From Sphingopyxis sp. 2PD (GTDB lineage Bacteria; Pseudomonadota; Alphaproteobacteria; Sphingomonadales; Sphingomonadaceae), in assembly GCF_005503695.1 (NCBI RefSeq), contig NZ_SCMU01000033.1:1-33473 (forward strand): a DNA stretch of 33,473 bases, in the 5' to 3' direction. Below are positions 1 through 8,284 of this stretch, one piece after another (positions within the stretch are counted from its first letter, which is position 1; each line of letters begins with the position of its first letter). The notes beneath the pieces are model-generated. The model was given only the letters and a program-made list of their open reading frames with translations. It did no database searches and was not told where the DNA came from. The position numbers were made by a program, and so were the translations under genes.

Positions 1-4
1 ACCC

Positions 5-2173
5 ATGACCCGCGCCCGCGTCCTCCTCCTTACCGCCGCTCTCGGCCCGCTCGACTATCGTGTCCCGCAGGGCAGCGAGGCGCCGCTCGGCAGCGTCGTC
101 ATCGCCCCGCTGGGGCCTCGGCGGATGGGCGGGGTGGTGTGGGAGGATGAAAGCTTTGGCGCGCCCGAGGCGGTCGGCGACAATCGCCTGCGCAATCTTT
201 ACGAGGTCGTCGCCGTTCCCCCGATCGCCGCGCCGCTGCGCCGTCTGGTCGAATGGACCAGCGACTATTATCTCAGCCCCCCGGGATCGGTGCTGCGCAT
301 GGTGCTGCCCGGGGTCGCCTTTGCCGACGCCAAGCGCCCGATCGTCGAATATCGCGCCACCGGCGAATTGCCCGCCCGCATGACCCCGCAGCGCACCGTC
401 GCCATCGAAAAGATCGGCGACCGGCAAGGCATGGTGCGCGAACTCGCCGCGCTCGCCGAGGTCAGCGATGCGGTGATCCGCGGCCTCGTCAACACCGGCG
501 CGCTCGAAGCGGTCGCCGTCTCGGCTGACCAGCCATACCCCCACCCCGATCCCGCTTTCGCACCGCCCGATCTGTCCGCCGAACAAACCGCCGCCGCCGC
601 GCAGTTGACCGCCGCCGTCACCGCCGAGAAATTCGAAACCTTGCTGCTCGACGGCGTCACCGGATCGGGTAAGACCGAAGTCTATATGGAGGCGATCGCC
701 GCCGCGATCGACGCGGGCAAGCAGGCGCTCATCCTGCTCCCCGAAATCGCACTGACCGAACCGATGCTGACGCGCTTCGCGGCGCGCTTCGGCTGCGAGC
801 CGGTGGCGTGGCACTCGGGACTGCGCTCCACCGAGCGCCGCCGCGCCTGGCACGCGATCGCCGGCGGCGAGGCTCGGATCGTGGTCGGCGCGCGCTCGGC
901 GCTGTTCCTCCCCTATGCCAATCTCGGCGTCATCGTCGTCGACGAGGCGCATGAGACGAGCTTCAAGCAGGAGGATGGCGTCCATTATCACGCGCGCGAC
1001 GTCGCGGTGATGCGCGGGCATTTCGAGGGGCTGCCGGTCATCCTCGCCAGCGCCACTCCGGCGCTCGAAAGCCTCGCGATGGTCGAAGCGGGGCGGTATC
1101 GCCATATCCAGCTGCCCGCGCGTTTCGGCGGCGCGACGCTGCCTGACCTCGCCGCAATCGACATGCGGCAGGATCCACCCGACCGCGGCCGCTGGCTCGC
1201 CCCGCCGCTCGTCGATGCGCTCGCCGATCGGCTCGCCAAGGGCGAACAGAGCCTGCTCTTCCTCAACCGCCGCGGCTTTGCGCCGCTGACCCTCTGCCGC
1301 ACCTGCGGCCACCGCATCCAGTGTCCGAACTGCACCGCGTGGATGGTCGAGCACCGCCTCGTTCACCGCCTCGCGTGCCACCATTGCGGCCATGTCATGC
1401 CGCCGCCGCGGCTGTGTCCCGAATGCGAGGACGAGGACAGCCTGGTCGCCTGCGGCCCCGGGGTCGAACGCGTCGCCGACGAGATCGCGCTGCGCTTTCC
1501 CGAAGCGCGTACCGCGATCGTCACCAGCGACACCTTATGGTCGCCTGCAAAGGCCGCCGAATTCGTCGACAATGTCGAGGGCGGGCTGGTCGACATCATC
1601 ATCGGCACCCAGCTCGTCACCAAGGGCTATCATTTCCCAAACCTCACGCTCGTCGGCGTCGTCGATGCCGACCTCGGGCTCGATGGCGGCGATTTGCGTG
1701 CGTCCGAGCGCACCTTTCAGCAGATCGCGCAGGTCGCGGGGCGCGCGGGGCGCGGGGTGAAGCCCGGCGAGGTGCTGATCCAGACCCGCGTCCCCGACGC
1801 GCCGGTGATGGCCGCGCTCGTAGCCAACGACCGCGACGGTTTCTATTCCGCCGAAGCCGCGGCGCGCAAACAGGCGGGAGCGCCGCCCTATGGCCGCTTC
1901 GCCGCGCTCGTCATTTCGTCCGAAGAGCTCGAGGTCGCCCGCGGCGTCGCGAAGCGGCTCGGCGACAAGGCGCCGGTCGCGGAAGGCCTCGCCGTCTATG
2001 GCCCCGCCCCCGCGCCGCTCGCGATGCTGCGCGGCCGCCACCGCTTCCGCCTCTTGCTCCACGCCCCGCGCAGTTTCGACCTGCAAGGCACGATCCGCGA
2101 CTGGGTGAACAGCATCGACTGGCCGTCCAAGGCGCGGCTCGCGATCGACATCGACCCCTATAGTTTCGTCTGA
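5..2173 (+). CDS. priA: Primosomal protein N' (PriA helicase)
   Basis: PriA is the 3'-5' superfamily 2 DNA helicase that recognises stalled forks and reloads the replisome in the cytoplasm. The 722-residue protein has the full family length. Seen directly: an N-terminal DNA-binding region opening with LDYRVPQGS, a Walker A motif GSGKT at residues 220-224 (K223), a DEAH box at 313-316, and eight cysteines at 431, 434, 440, 443, 458, 461, 471 and 474 that form the two zinc-binding sites within the helicase core. Further on are the helicase motifs GTQLVTKGYHFP and QVAGRAGRG. The ATG lies four bases from the window edge, so its ribosome binding site cannot be seen, but the N-terminal sequence fits a genuine start. 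The next gene begins 69 bp downstream on the same strand and has an unrelated role. Confidence 0.97.
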   Translation: MTRARVLLLTAALGPLDYRVPQGSEAPLGSVVIAPLGPRRMGGVVWEDESFGAPEAVGDNRLRNLYEVVAVPPIAAPLRRLVEWTSDYYLSPPGSVLRMVLPGVAFADAKRPIVEYRATGELPARMTPQRTVAIEKIGDRQGMVRELAALAEVSDAVIRGLVNTGALEAVAVSADQPYPHPDPAFAPPDLSAEQTAAAAQLTAAVTAEKFETLLLDGVTGSGKTEVYMEAIAAAIDAGKQALILLPEIALTEPMLTRFAARFGCEPVAWHSGLRSTERRRAWHAIAGGEARIVVGARSALFLPYANLGVIVVDEAHETSFKQEDGVHYHARDVAVMRGHFEGLPVILASATPALESLAMVEAGRYRHIQLPARFGGATLPDLAAIDMRQDPPDRGRWLAPPLVDALADRLAKGEQSLLFLNRRGFAPLTLCRTCGHRIQCPNCTAWMVEHRLVHRLACHHCGHVMPPPRLCPECEDEDSLVACGPGVERVADEIALRFPEARTAIVTSDTLWSPAKAAEFVDNVEGGLVDIIIGTQLVTKGYHFPNLTLVGVVDADLGLDGGDLRASERTFQQIAQVAGRAGRGVKPGEVLIQTRVPDAPVMAALVANDRDGFYSAEAAARKQAGAPPYGRFAALVISSEELEVARGVAKRLGDKAPVAEGLAVYGPAPAPLAMLRGRHRFRLLLHAPRSFDLQGTIRDWVNSIDWPSKARLAIDIDPYSFV

Positions 2174-2183
2174 CCGCACAAGG

Positions 2184-2203
2184 CTTTACAGTCGGCGACC
2201 GGC
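2184..2203 (+). promoter_or_regulatory. Upstream element shared by paralogues 1 and 3
   Basis: CTTTACAG at 2184-2191 lies exactly 59 bp before the chosen ATG of paralogue 1 and is followed by GACCGGC at 2197-2203. The same octamer stands exactly 59 bp before the ATG of paralogue 3, again followed by GACCGGC. It may be a conserved promoter or operator element, or simply a remnant of the gene duplication. Confidence 0.4.
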
Positions 2204-2242
2204 TTGGCAGCATGGCGGGTAACGAAAATCCGGGGGGATCGC

Positions 2243-3799
2243 ATGACAAATGGCATGATGAAGCGGTGGTGCGCCGCCATTGCGTTGATCTGTTGCTGCG
2301 CGGCGCAGCCCGCAGCCGCGCGCTGGCTGCGCGCCGACACCAATAATTTCATCATCTACAGCGAAGGCGACGAAAAATCGCTGCGCCGCTTTGCCGAAAA
2401 TCTCCAGCTGTTCGACGCGACGCTGCGCCACCGCTTCAACGTTCCCGGCGGGTTCGAACCCAATCGGCTGACCATTTACCTGTTGCGCGAGGCGGCCGAC
2501 GTCAACCGGCTGTCGGGCGGGCGGCTGGGGCCGGGAACTGCCGGATTCTACAGCGTGACCACCGACGGCAGCTTTGCGGTGTCGAACCGCGAGGATGACG
2601 GCAGCACCGGGCGCGGCACCCCGGCGTCGCAGCAGATATTGTTTCACGAATACAGCCATCATTTCATGAAACGCTATATGCCGGTCGCGTTTCCGGCCTG
2701 GTTTATCGAGGGTTTCGCCGAATATCTGTCCACCGTCGATTTCGAAAAGGACGGCCGCCCCGCGGTCGGCATGCCGGTGTACAGCCGCGCCTATGGCCTG
2801 CTCGCGCTGCCGAAAATTCCCGCCGAACGGCTGCTGTCCGAACGGCCGACCGCGATGAAGACGGCGGCGCAGCAGGACGCCTATTACGGCCGCGCCTGGC
2901 TGCTCACCCACATGCTGTATTCGGAACCGGCGCGCTCCGGGCAATTGCTGACCTATATGCAGGCGATCAATCGCGGCGACGATCCGGCCAAGGCCGCGGC
3001 GGCGGCGTTTGGCGATCTTGCGAAGCTCGACAAGGACCTCAACGCCTATCTCAATCGCCGCCTGAACTACACGCTGCTCCACAAGGCGATGGTCGTCGAA
3101 GGCGAGATCAACATCACCCCCTTGTCCGCGGCCGAAGACGCACTGCTGCCGCTGCGGCTGGCACGGCTGAGCGCGGGCGGCGATCAGGAGCGCCTGACCA
3201 AGATCACCGCCGACCTGCAGAAACTGGCGACACAGCATCCCGGCGACGCCGGGGTCTGGTTCGAACTGGCGGCCAGCGAATGGGACAAGGACGACGATCA
3301 GCGCGACCTGGCCGCGGCCCGCGCGGCGGTCGACAAAGCCCTGGCGCTAAAGGCCGACCATGTCCGCGCCAACGTCCTGCTCGGGCGGCTGCTGGCGAAG
3401 GAGGTGGACGCGAAGGGCGATTATAGCGATGCGGCCTGGCGCGCCGTGCGCAAACCGATTGCGCTCGCCAACCGGACCAACCCCGACGACCCGCTGCCGC
3501 TGTTCGAATTTTTCCAATCCTATGTCGACCAAGGACAGCGCCCGCCCGCGATCGCGTTGCAGGGGCTGGCACAGGCTTTTTCGCTGGAGCCGGAAAATGT
3601 CACCATTCGCATGAACCATGCCTTTGCCCTTGCCAACGCGGGCAAAATCGACGCGGCGGCGAATCTCGCCAAAACGATCGCGTTCGACCCGCACGATCGT
3701 GGCAATGGACAGAATCTGCTCGACCAGATCGAGGCCATGCGCGATCGCGGCAAAGATAGCGCGGTGACCGCTGCCGATGCAGGCGCCGCCGAAGATTGA
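2243..3799 (+). CDS. Exported HEXXH zinc-protease-like protein with TPR-like C-terminus (paralogue 1)
   Basis: This 518-residue protein is the first of three tandem paralogues. It has a signal peptide (about residues 1-26, ending PAAA before RW), so it is probably periplasmic or secreted. The central domain has the zinc-protease signature HEYSH at 135-139 and a downstream WFIEGFAEY with a glutamate 17 residues after the second histidine (E156), as in gluzincin peptidases of the MA clan. The second half is alpha-helical with TPR-like repeats (residues about 330-510, with the repeating helix ALALKADHVRANVLLGRLL). The ATG at 2243 follows GGGGGG at 2232-2237; a TTG at 2204 would place 13 charged residues before the signal peptide and is less likely. 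It resembles paralogue 3 more than paralogue 2. Substrate unknown. Protease activity is inferred from the motifs only. Confidence 0.85.
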   Translation: MTNGMMKRWCAAIALICCCAAQPAAARWLRADTNNFIIYSEGDEKSLRRFAENLQLFDATLRHRFNVPGGFEPNRLTIYLLREAADVNRLSGGRLGPGTAGFYSVTTDGSFAVSNREDDGSTGRGTPASQQILFHEYSHHFMKRYMPVAFPAWFIEGFAEYLSTVDFEKDGRPAVGMPVYSRAYGLLALPKIPAERLLSERPTAMKTAAQQDAYYGRAWLLTHMLYSEPARSGQLLTYMQAINRGDDPAKAAAAAFGDLAKLDKDLNAYLNRRLNYTLLHKAMVVEGEINITPLSAAEDALLPLRLARLSAGGDQERLTKITADLQKLATQHPGDAGVWFELAASEWDKDDDQRDLAAARAAVDKALALKADHVRANVLLGRLLAKEVDAKGDYSDAAWRAVRKPIALANRTNPDDPLPLFEFFQSYVDQGQRPPAIALQGLAQAFSLEPENVTIRMNHAFALANAGKIDAAANLAKTIAFDPHDRGNGQNLLDQIEAMRDRGKDSAVTAADAGAAED

Positions 3800-3854
3800 A
3801 CGAACCGCGATCGGCCAGGGGATCGATCGACGGGGAAAGAGGAACGGGACTGTG

Positions 3855-5435
3855 ATGTTGAAAATTGCCGCGCGGATCGTCTGCACGATCGTGACCCTGA
3901 CCCTGGCGGCGACCGCCACGACGGCGCGCGCCGAATGGTGGGAAGCGCGCACCAGCCATTTCATCATCTATTCCGAAACCAAGCGCGAGGATGCCGAAGC
4001 GTTCGCGCGCGATCTTGAACGCTTCGACAATGCGCTGCGCACGATGCAGAACATGCCCGTCCCCGGCCCCGACGTCGGCGACGCCAACCGGCTGAAAGTC
4101 TATCGCACCGGCGACACCGACCGGCTCGGCTATATCCTCAACGCATCGGGCGCCGGGATCGGCGGCATCTATTTCGGCCGCGCGGGCAATCCGACCTCGT
4201 TCGTTCCGGCGCGCGAGAAACGCTCCTTGTCGCGCGGCATCGACACCAGCGGGCCGCAGCTCGACATCCGGTCGACGCTGTTCCACGAATATACCCATCA
4301 TTTCATGCTGAGCAATTTCAGCACCGCCTATCCGCATTGGTACACCGAGGGGTTTGCGGAACTGTACAGCACGATCCGCTTCAATCCCGACGGCAGCTTT
4401 CACGTCGGCGACGTGCCGCAGCATCGCGGCGAGATGCTCAAACAGCTGTCGGACACCAAGCTGACGCGCCTGCTCGACACCAAGGTCAAGCTCACCGGGC
4501 TGGAATATTATCAGTCGTACAGCTTTGGCTGGCTGCTCGCCCATTATCTCAATTTCCACCCGGCGCGCAAAGGCCAGATCCAGACCTATCTGACGGCGGT
4601 CAATCGGGGTGAGGATTCGCTCGCCGCCGCCAAAAATGCGTTCGGCGACCTCGACGCGCTGCAACGCGACGTACGCCGGTACAAAAGCGGCCCGTTCCTC
4701 GGTTACGACATCAAGCCCGCCAATTATGCCGAACCGGTCGTCGCGATGCGCCGGATGAGCGCCGCCGAAGAGGCCGTGATGCAGGCGCATATGCGGTCGG
4801 TCCGCGGGGTGACGCGGTCGCAGGCGAAGGATGTCGCGAGCGACCTGCGCAGCAAGGCGGCGCCCTATCCCGACAGCCTGTTCGCGCAGCTGGCACTGAC
4901 CGAAGCCGAAATCGACGCCCAGAATTTCGACGCCGCCGACGCCGCCGCCGATCGCGCGATCGCCGTCGATGCCAATTCGCCGCTGGCGCATTATTGGAAA
5001 GCGATGGTGGCGATGGGCCGCGGCGAAAAGGACAAGGCGGCCTATGCTGCAGCGCGGCCGCATCTGGTCAAGGCGCGGCGGATCGACCCCAAGGATCCGC
5101 GTCCCGCCATCGCCTATTACCAGTCCTTCTATGACGCGGGCGAAGCGGTTCCCGAACCGGCGATCATCGCGCTGGAGAAAGTGTTTCCCTATGCCTCCTA
5201 TGATCCCACCTATCGCCTGCTGCTGGGACGCCAGCTGATCGACGAGAAGAAGGGCGATCTGGCGCGCAGCGTGCTGGCGCCGATCGCCTTCGGGTCGCAC
5301 AGCAGCGACGAGGAAAATCCGTTGCAGGCCGTCATCGCGGCGATCGACGCCAAAAATCTGGACGAAGCGCGCACCAAGATGGCCGAGATCTACAAGAAGA
5401 TGAAGGACGCCCGCGACGGCAAAGACCGGCGCTGA
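3855..5435 (+). CDS. Exported HEXXH zinc-protease-like protein with TPR-like C-terminus (paralogue 2)
   Basis: The middle and most divergent paralogue has 526 residues. It has a signal peptide with a predicted cut after TARA (residue 26), then the shared block HFIIYSE, the zinc signature HEYTH at 144-148 and E165 in WYTEGFAELY, 17 residues beyond the second histidine as in the other two copies. The helical C-terminal half includes TPR-like stretches such as ALTEAEIDAQNFDAADAAAD. The start is GTG 3852 or ATG 3855, preceded by AAAGAGGAAC at 3836-3845; an ATG at 3777 lies inside the previous gene. The gap to paralogue 1 is only 55 bp and lacks the CTTTACAG element of the other two, so this gene is probably expressed from the upstream transcript. 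The protein may act on cell-envelope substrates or only as a scaffold; this cannot be told from the sequence. Confidence 0.84.
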   Translation: MLKIAARIVCTIVTLTLAATATTARAEWWEARTSHFIIYSETKREDAEAFARDLERFDNALRTMQNMPVPGPDVGDANRLKVYRTGDTDRLGYILNASGAGIGGIYFGRAGNPTSFVPAREKRSLSRGIDTSGPQLDIRSTLFHEYTHHFMLSNFSTAYPHWYTEGFAELYSTIRFNPDGSFHVGDVPQHRGEMLKQLSDTKLTRLLDTKVKLTGLEYYQSYSFGWLLAHYLNFHPARKGQIQTYLTAVNRGEDSLAAAKNAFGDLDALQRDVRRYKSGPFLGYDIKPANYAEPVVAMRRMSAAEEAVMQAHMRSVRGVTRSQAKDVASDLRSKAAPYPDSLFAQLALTEAEIDAQNFDAADAAADRAIAVDANSPLAHYWKAMVAMGRGEKDKAAYAAARPHLVKARRIDPKDPRPAIAYYQSFYDAGEAVPEPAIIALEKVFPYASYDPTYRLLLGRQLIDEKKGDLARSVLAPIAFGSHSSDEENPLQAVIAAIDAKNLDEARTKMAEIYKKMKDARDGKDRR

Positions 5436-5455
5436 ATTTGCGAGCACATAGAGGA

Positions 5456-5480
5456 CTTTACAGCCGCTGCCGCGACCGGC
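5456..5480 (+). promoter_or_regulatory. Upstream element of paralogue 3, matching paralogue 1
   Basis: CTTTACAG at 5456-5463 and GACCGGC at 5474-5480 repeat the pair found before paralogue 1. The octamer is again exactly 59 bp before the ATG. The surrounding bases differ, which hints at selection on the octamer rather than mere recent copying. Confidence 0.4.
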
Positions 5481-5514
5481 AGCACCGCCGCGGATGCCAG
5501 TCGGGAGCAGCAGC

Positions 5515-7053
5515 ATGATCAGGATTCGCGTGACGATGGTCGCGGCCATTTTGGCCGTCATCGCCACCCCGGCGCACGCCAAATGGCTGCGCGCCGATAC
5601 CGAGAGCTTCATCATCTACAGCGAGAGCAACGAAAAGCAGCTGCGCGAATTCGCCGCCAATCTGCAGCGCTTCGACACCACGCTGCGCGTCGTGTTCAAC
5701 GTCGCGGCAAAGGGCGAGGAAAGCCGCCTGCCCATCTATCTCCTGCCCGGCCGTGACGATGTCGCCCGGCTCGCGACCGGATCGCGCAGCGCCCCCGTTT
5801 CGGGTTTCTACCGGCAGGACCGCGATGGCAGTTTCGCCCTGTCGCACCGGCAGAACGACGGCACCCTGCCCGGCACGTCGCCGGCGCAGCAGGTGCTGTT
5901 CCACGAATATAGCCATCATTTCATGAAACGGCATTTGCGCGTCGCCTTTCCCGGCTGGTTCATCGAGGGCTTTGCCGAATATTATTCGACGGTCGATTTC
6001 GACAAAGAGGGGCGGGCGATGGTCGGCCAGCCCGCCCATCGCCGCGCCTATGGCCTGTTGATGCTGCCCAAGATGCCCGCCGAGCGCGTCCTGTTCGAAC
6101 CGCCCAGCGCGATGCGCAGCCGTGGCCAGACCGACGTCTATTATGGCCGGTCGTGGCTGCTCACCCACATGCTGTTTCACGACCCGGCGCGCGCCAACCA
6201 GATCAACGCCTACACCAACGCGATCAACGCCGGGACCGAACCGCGCAAGGCGGCGACCGACGCATTCGGCGACCTCGCGCAGCTCGACAAGGATCTCAAC
6301 CGCTATGTCGAGGGGCGGCTGTCCTATCGCACGACGCGCGATCCCGTGCCGGTATCGACCGCGATCAAGATCACCCCGCTGTCGGCGGACGAGGATGCGG
6401 TGATGATGTTGCGCATCGAACGGATGAATGCGCGCGCCGATCAGGCCCGTCTGACCAAGGTCCGCGACGACCTGCGGGCGCTCGCCGCAAAACTGCCGGC
6501 GAACCCCGATCTCCAGTATGAACTGGCCGCCGCCGAATGGGATATTGCGCCCGCCACCCGCGACCTGACGGCGATGCGCGCCGCGCTGGACAAGCTGCTG
6601 GCAGCCAGACCCGAGCATGTGCGCGGCAACGTCCTGCTGGGGCAGCTCCAGCTCCACCAGCTACGCCAAAAGGGCGAGACCGATCCCGCCGCGTGGAAGG
6701 CCGCGCGGCGACCGATCCAGATCGCGAACCGCGCCGACCCCAACGACCCGATCCCGCTCCACGCCTATTTTCAGAGCTTTCTGACCGAACGGACGCGCCC
6801 AAGCGACATGGCGATCAAGGGGCTGGAGCGTGCCTTTGCGCTGACGCCTGAAAACCTCAATCTTCGCAGCGCCTACGCCGTCTGGCTGGCGCATCTGGGG
6901 CGCTTCGAACCCGCGATCAACCTCGCCAAGACCGTCGCGTTCGATCCGCACGACAATGGCCGCGGTGATGCGCTGCTGAAGCGGATCGAAACGATGCGCG
7001 ATCGCGGCGCCGCCGCCGCACCCGAAGCGGAAGACGACGACGGCGAGGGCTGA
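5515..7053 (+). CDS. Exported HEXXH zinc-protease-like protein with TPR-like C-terminus (paralogue 3)
   Basis: The third paralogue has 512 residues and is closest to paralogue 1 (both share KWLRAD/RWLRAD after the signal peptide, FIIYSE, FHEYSHHFMKR and EGFAEY). Its signal peptide ends at about residue 22 (TPAHA). The zinc signature HEYSH is at 130-134 with E151 17 residues further on. The second half carries the TPR-like repeats, for example LLAARPEHVRGNVLLGQLQ. The ATG at 5515 is preceded by GGAG at 5503-5506; an ATG at 5494 lacks a comparable site and would bury the signal peptide. The C-terminus is acidic (EAEDDDGEG). The gene converges on the minus-strand lyase gene with 7 bp between the stop codons and no hairpin there. 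Confidence 0.86.
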   Translation: MIRIRVTMVAAILAVIATPAHAKWLRADTESFIIYSESNEKQLREFAANLQRFDTTLRVVFNVAAKGEESRLPIYLLPGRDDVARLATGSRSAPVSGFYRQDRDGSFALSHRQNDGTLPGTSPAQQVLFHEYSHHFMKRHLRVAFPGWFIEGFAEYYSTVDFDKEGRAMVGQPAHRRAYGLLMLPKMPAERVLFEPPSAMRSRGQTDVYYGRSWLLTHMLFHDPARANQINAYTNAINAGTEPRKAATDAFGDLAQLDKDLNRYVEGRLSYRTTRDPVPVSTAIKITPLSADEDAVMMLRIERMNARADQARLTKVRDDLRALAAKLPANPDLQYELAAAEWDIAPATRDLTAMRAALDKLLAARPEHVRGNVLLGQLQLHQLRQKGETDPAAWKAARRPIQIANRADPNDPIPLHAYFQSFLTERTRPSDMAIKGLERAFALTPENLNLRSAYAVWLAHLGRFEPAINLAKTVAFDPHDNGRGDALLKRIETMRDRGAAAAPEAEDDDGEG

Positions 7054-7060
7054 TCTCCGT

Positions 7061-7819
7061 TCAATAATCGGGTTCGGCGCCGCCCAGCACCTGCGCCGCC
7101 TGCCCGGTCAGCCACGCCATCGCCGCCGCCCAGGGCTGGTGCCCGTGGCTGATCCGCGCGACGCCGAGGTTCGCCAGTTCCTTGTGCGTCGGCCCGCCCT
7201 TGCCGCGCAGGATGTTCACCGGCAGCGGCGAAGCTTCGCAGATCGCGCCGATATATTTGGGGTCGAGCAGAAAGGGGACGAACAGCGACCCCGCCCCCGC
7301 ATCGGCATAGGCGCGCGCGCGTTCGAGTGTTGCGGCGACCAGCGCCTCGCCATCCTGCGCGACATCGGCGCCGCGAAAGGTGTCGCAGCGCGCGTTGACG
7401 AAGATGCCGGTGTCGGTCGCGGCGCGATAGCGCGCCACCGCGTCGGGGATCGCCAGCAACGCGGTCTGGCCCGGCAGCCGGTCCTCCATGTTGATCCCCG
7501 CCGCCCCGGCATCGCGCGCGCGCGCGACCGAGACCCCGACCGCCGCGGGATCGGCGCCATAACCCGATTCCATATCGATCGTCACCGGCAGGTCGGTCAC
7601 CGCCAGGATACGCGCGAGATTTTCGAACACATCTTCGAGCGGAAAATCCTCGCCATCGGCACGCCCCTGCGCGCCCGCGACGCCGAAGCTGCCCGTCGCG
7701 ATCGCCTTCGCGCCCGCCGCGGCGACCGCCTTGGCGCTGCCCGCATCCCAGATGTTGACCAGGATCAGCGGGTCGCCGGGAACATGCAGGGCCGCAAAAT
7801 CGCTAATCTTATCGCTCAT
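7061..7819 (-). CDS. Isocitrate lyase / PEP mutase superfamily protein
   Basis: This 252-residue protein has the alpha/beta-barrel of the isocitrate lyase/phosphoenolpyruvate phosphonomutase superfamily, which forms or breaks C-C or C-P bonds at the alpha-carbon of 2-oxo acids with a divalent metal. Recognisable family blocks are NIWDAGSAKAV, the metal-binding segment DMESGYG (residues 82-88), GINMEDR (E112, D113) and FVNARCDTF. The KKCGH loop of true isocitrate lyase and the phosphonomutase loop are absent, so the reaction cannot be assigned; oxaloacetate decarboxylase or 2-methylisocitrate lyase-like activity is possible. Two ATG codons lie at 7822 and 7819; AAGGGAGTAAG just upstream is better spaced for 7819. 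It is the last gene of a minus-strand run with ada, 23 bp after the SnoaL-like gene. Confidence 0.85.
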   Translation of the reverse strand: MSDKISDFAALHVPGDPLILVNIWDAGSAKAVAAAGAKAIATGSFGVAGAQGRADGEDFPLEDVFENLARILAVTDLPVTIDMESGYGADPAAVGVSVARARDAGAAGINMEDRLPGQTALLAIPDAVARYRAATDTGIFVNARCDTFRGADVAQDGEALVAATLERARAYADAGAGSLFVPFLLDPKYIGAICEASPLPVNILRGKGGPTHKELANLGVARISHGHQPWAAAMAWLTGQAAQVLGGAEPDY

Positions 7820-7842
7820 CATCTTACTCCCTTGAATGTCCG

Positions 7843-8274
7843 CTAGGCGATCCGGCCGGGCGTCGCCGTTCCGAATATCTGATGATAGCCGCTTCGGGCG
7901 TCCATATATTCGCGAATGCGACGAACGCGCGATCCGGCCATCTCGAAAATGAACACATAATCGAGCGCATAGGCGCGGCCGTTGGCCAGCGTCGCACTGT
8001 GGCGTTGCTCGAATATGACGCGATCGCCCTCCGCAGTAACCGAGATCGGCTCGATCTCCATCCCGTTCGGGAACAGCCGCGGATAATCGTCGAGGATGAA
8101 GCGGACGATCGCCTCCGCGCCGACCATATGGTGCGTTACGCCCAAGGCCACCGCGGTGGCGTTTTCGGGCGGCGCGCGCCATTCGACATCGTCGGCCAGC
8201 ACCGACCTGATCCGGTCGGCATCACCGCTGCCCAGCGCGCGCCACACCGCTACCGCCGCTTCCTTGCTGGTCAT
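7843..8274 (-). CDS. SnoaL/NTF2-like ketosteroid isomerase-related protein
   Basis: A 143-residue single-domain protein of the NTF2-like fold. Evidence is the size, an N-terminal helix with AVAVWRALGSGDADRIRSVL, the DDVEWRAP strand, and the C-terminal sheet with DYVFIFEMAGSRVRRIREYMD, a pattern typical of SnoaL-like proteins. Members are isomerases, hydrolases or plain binding proteins, so no reaction is assigned. The ATG at 8274 follows TGAGG with a good spacing; another ATG at 8295 would overlap the end of ada by 11 bp. The gene lies 10 bp after ada and before the lyase gene, so all are probably co-transcribed. Confidence 0.8.
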   Translation of the reverse strand: MTSKEAAVAVWRALGSGDADRIRSVLADDVEWRAPPENATAVALGVTHHMVGAEAIVRFILDDYPRLFPNGMEIEPISVTAEGDRVIFEQRHSATLANGRAYALDYVFIFEMAGSRVRRIREYMDARSGYHQIFGTATPGRIA

Positions 8275-8284
8275 CGCCGCCGCC

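Noticed and set aside
3600..5615. 671-codon minus-strand open frame opposite paralogue 2
   Set aside because: Antisense to a gene with signal peptide and conserved motifs. Similar antisense frames occur under the other copies only because the copies are related.
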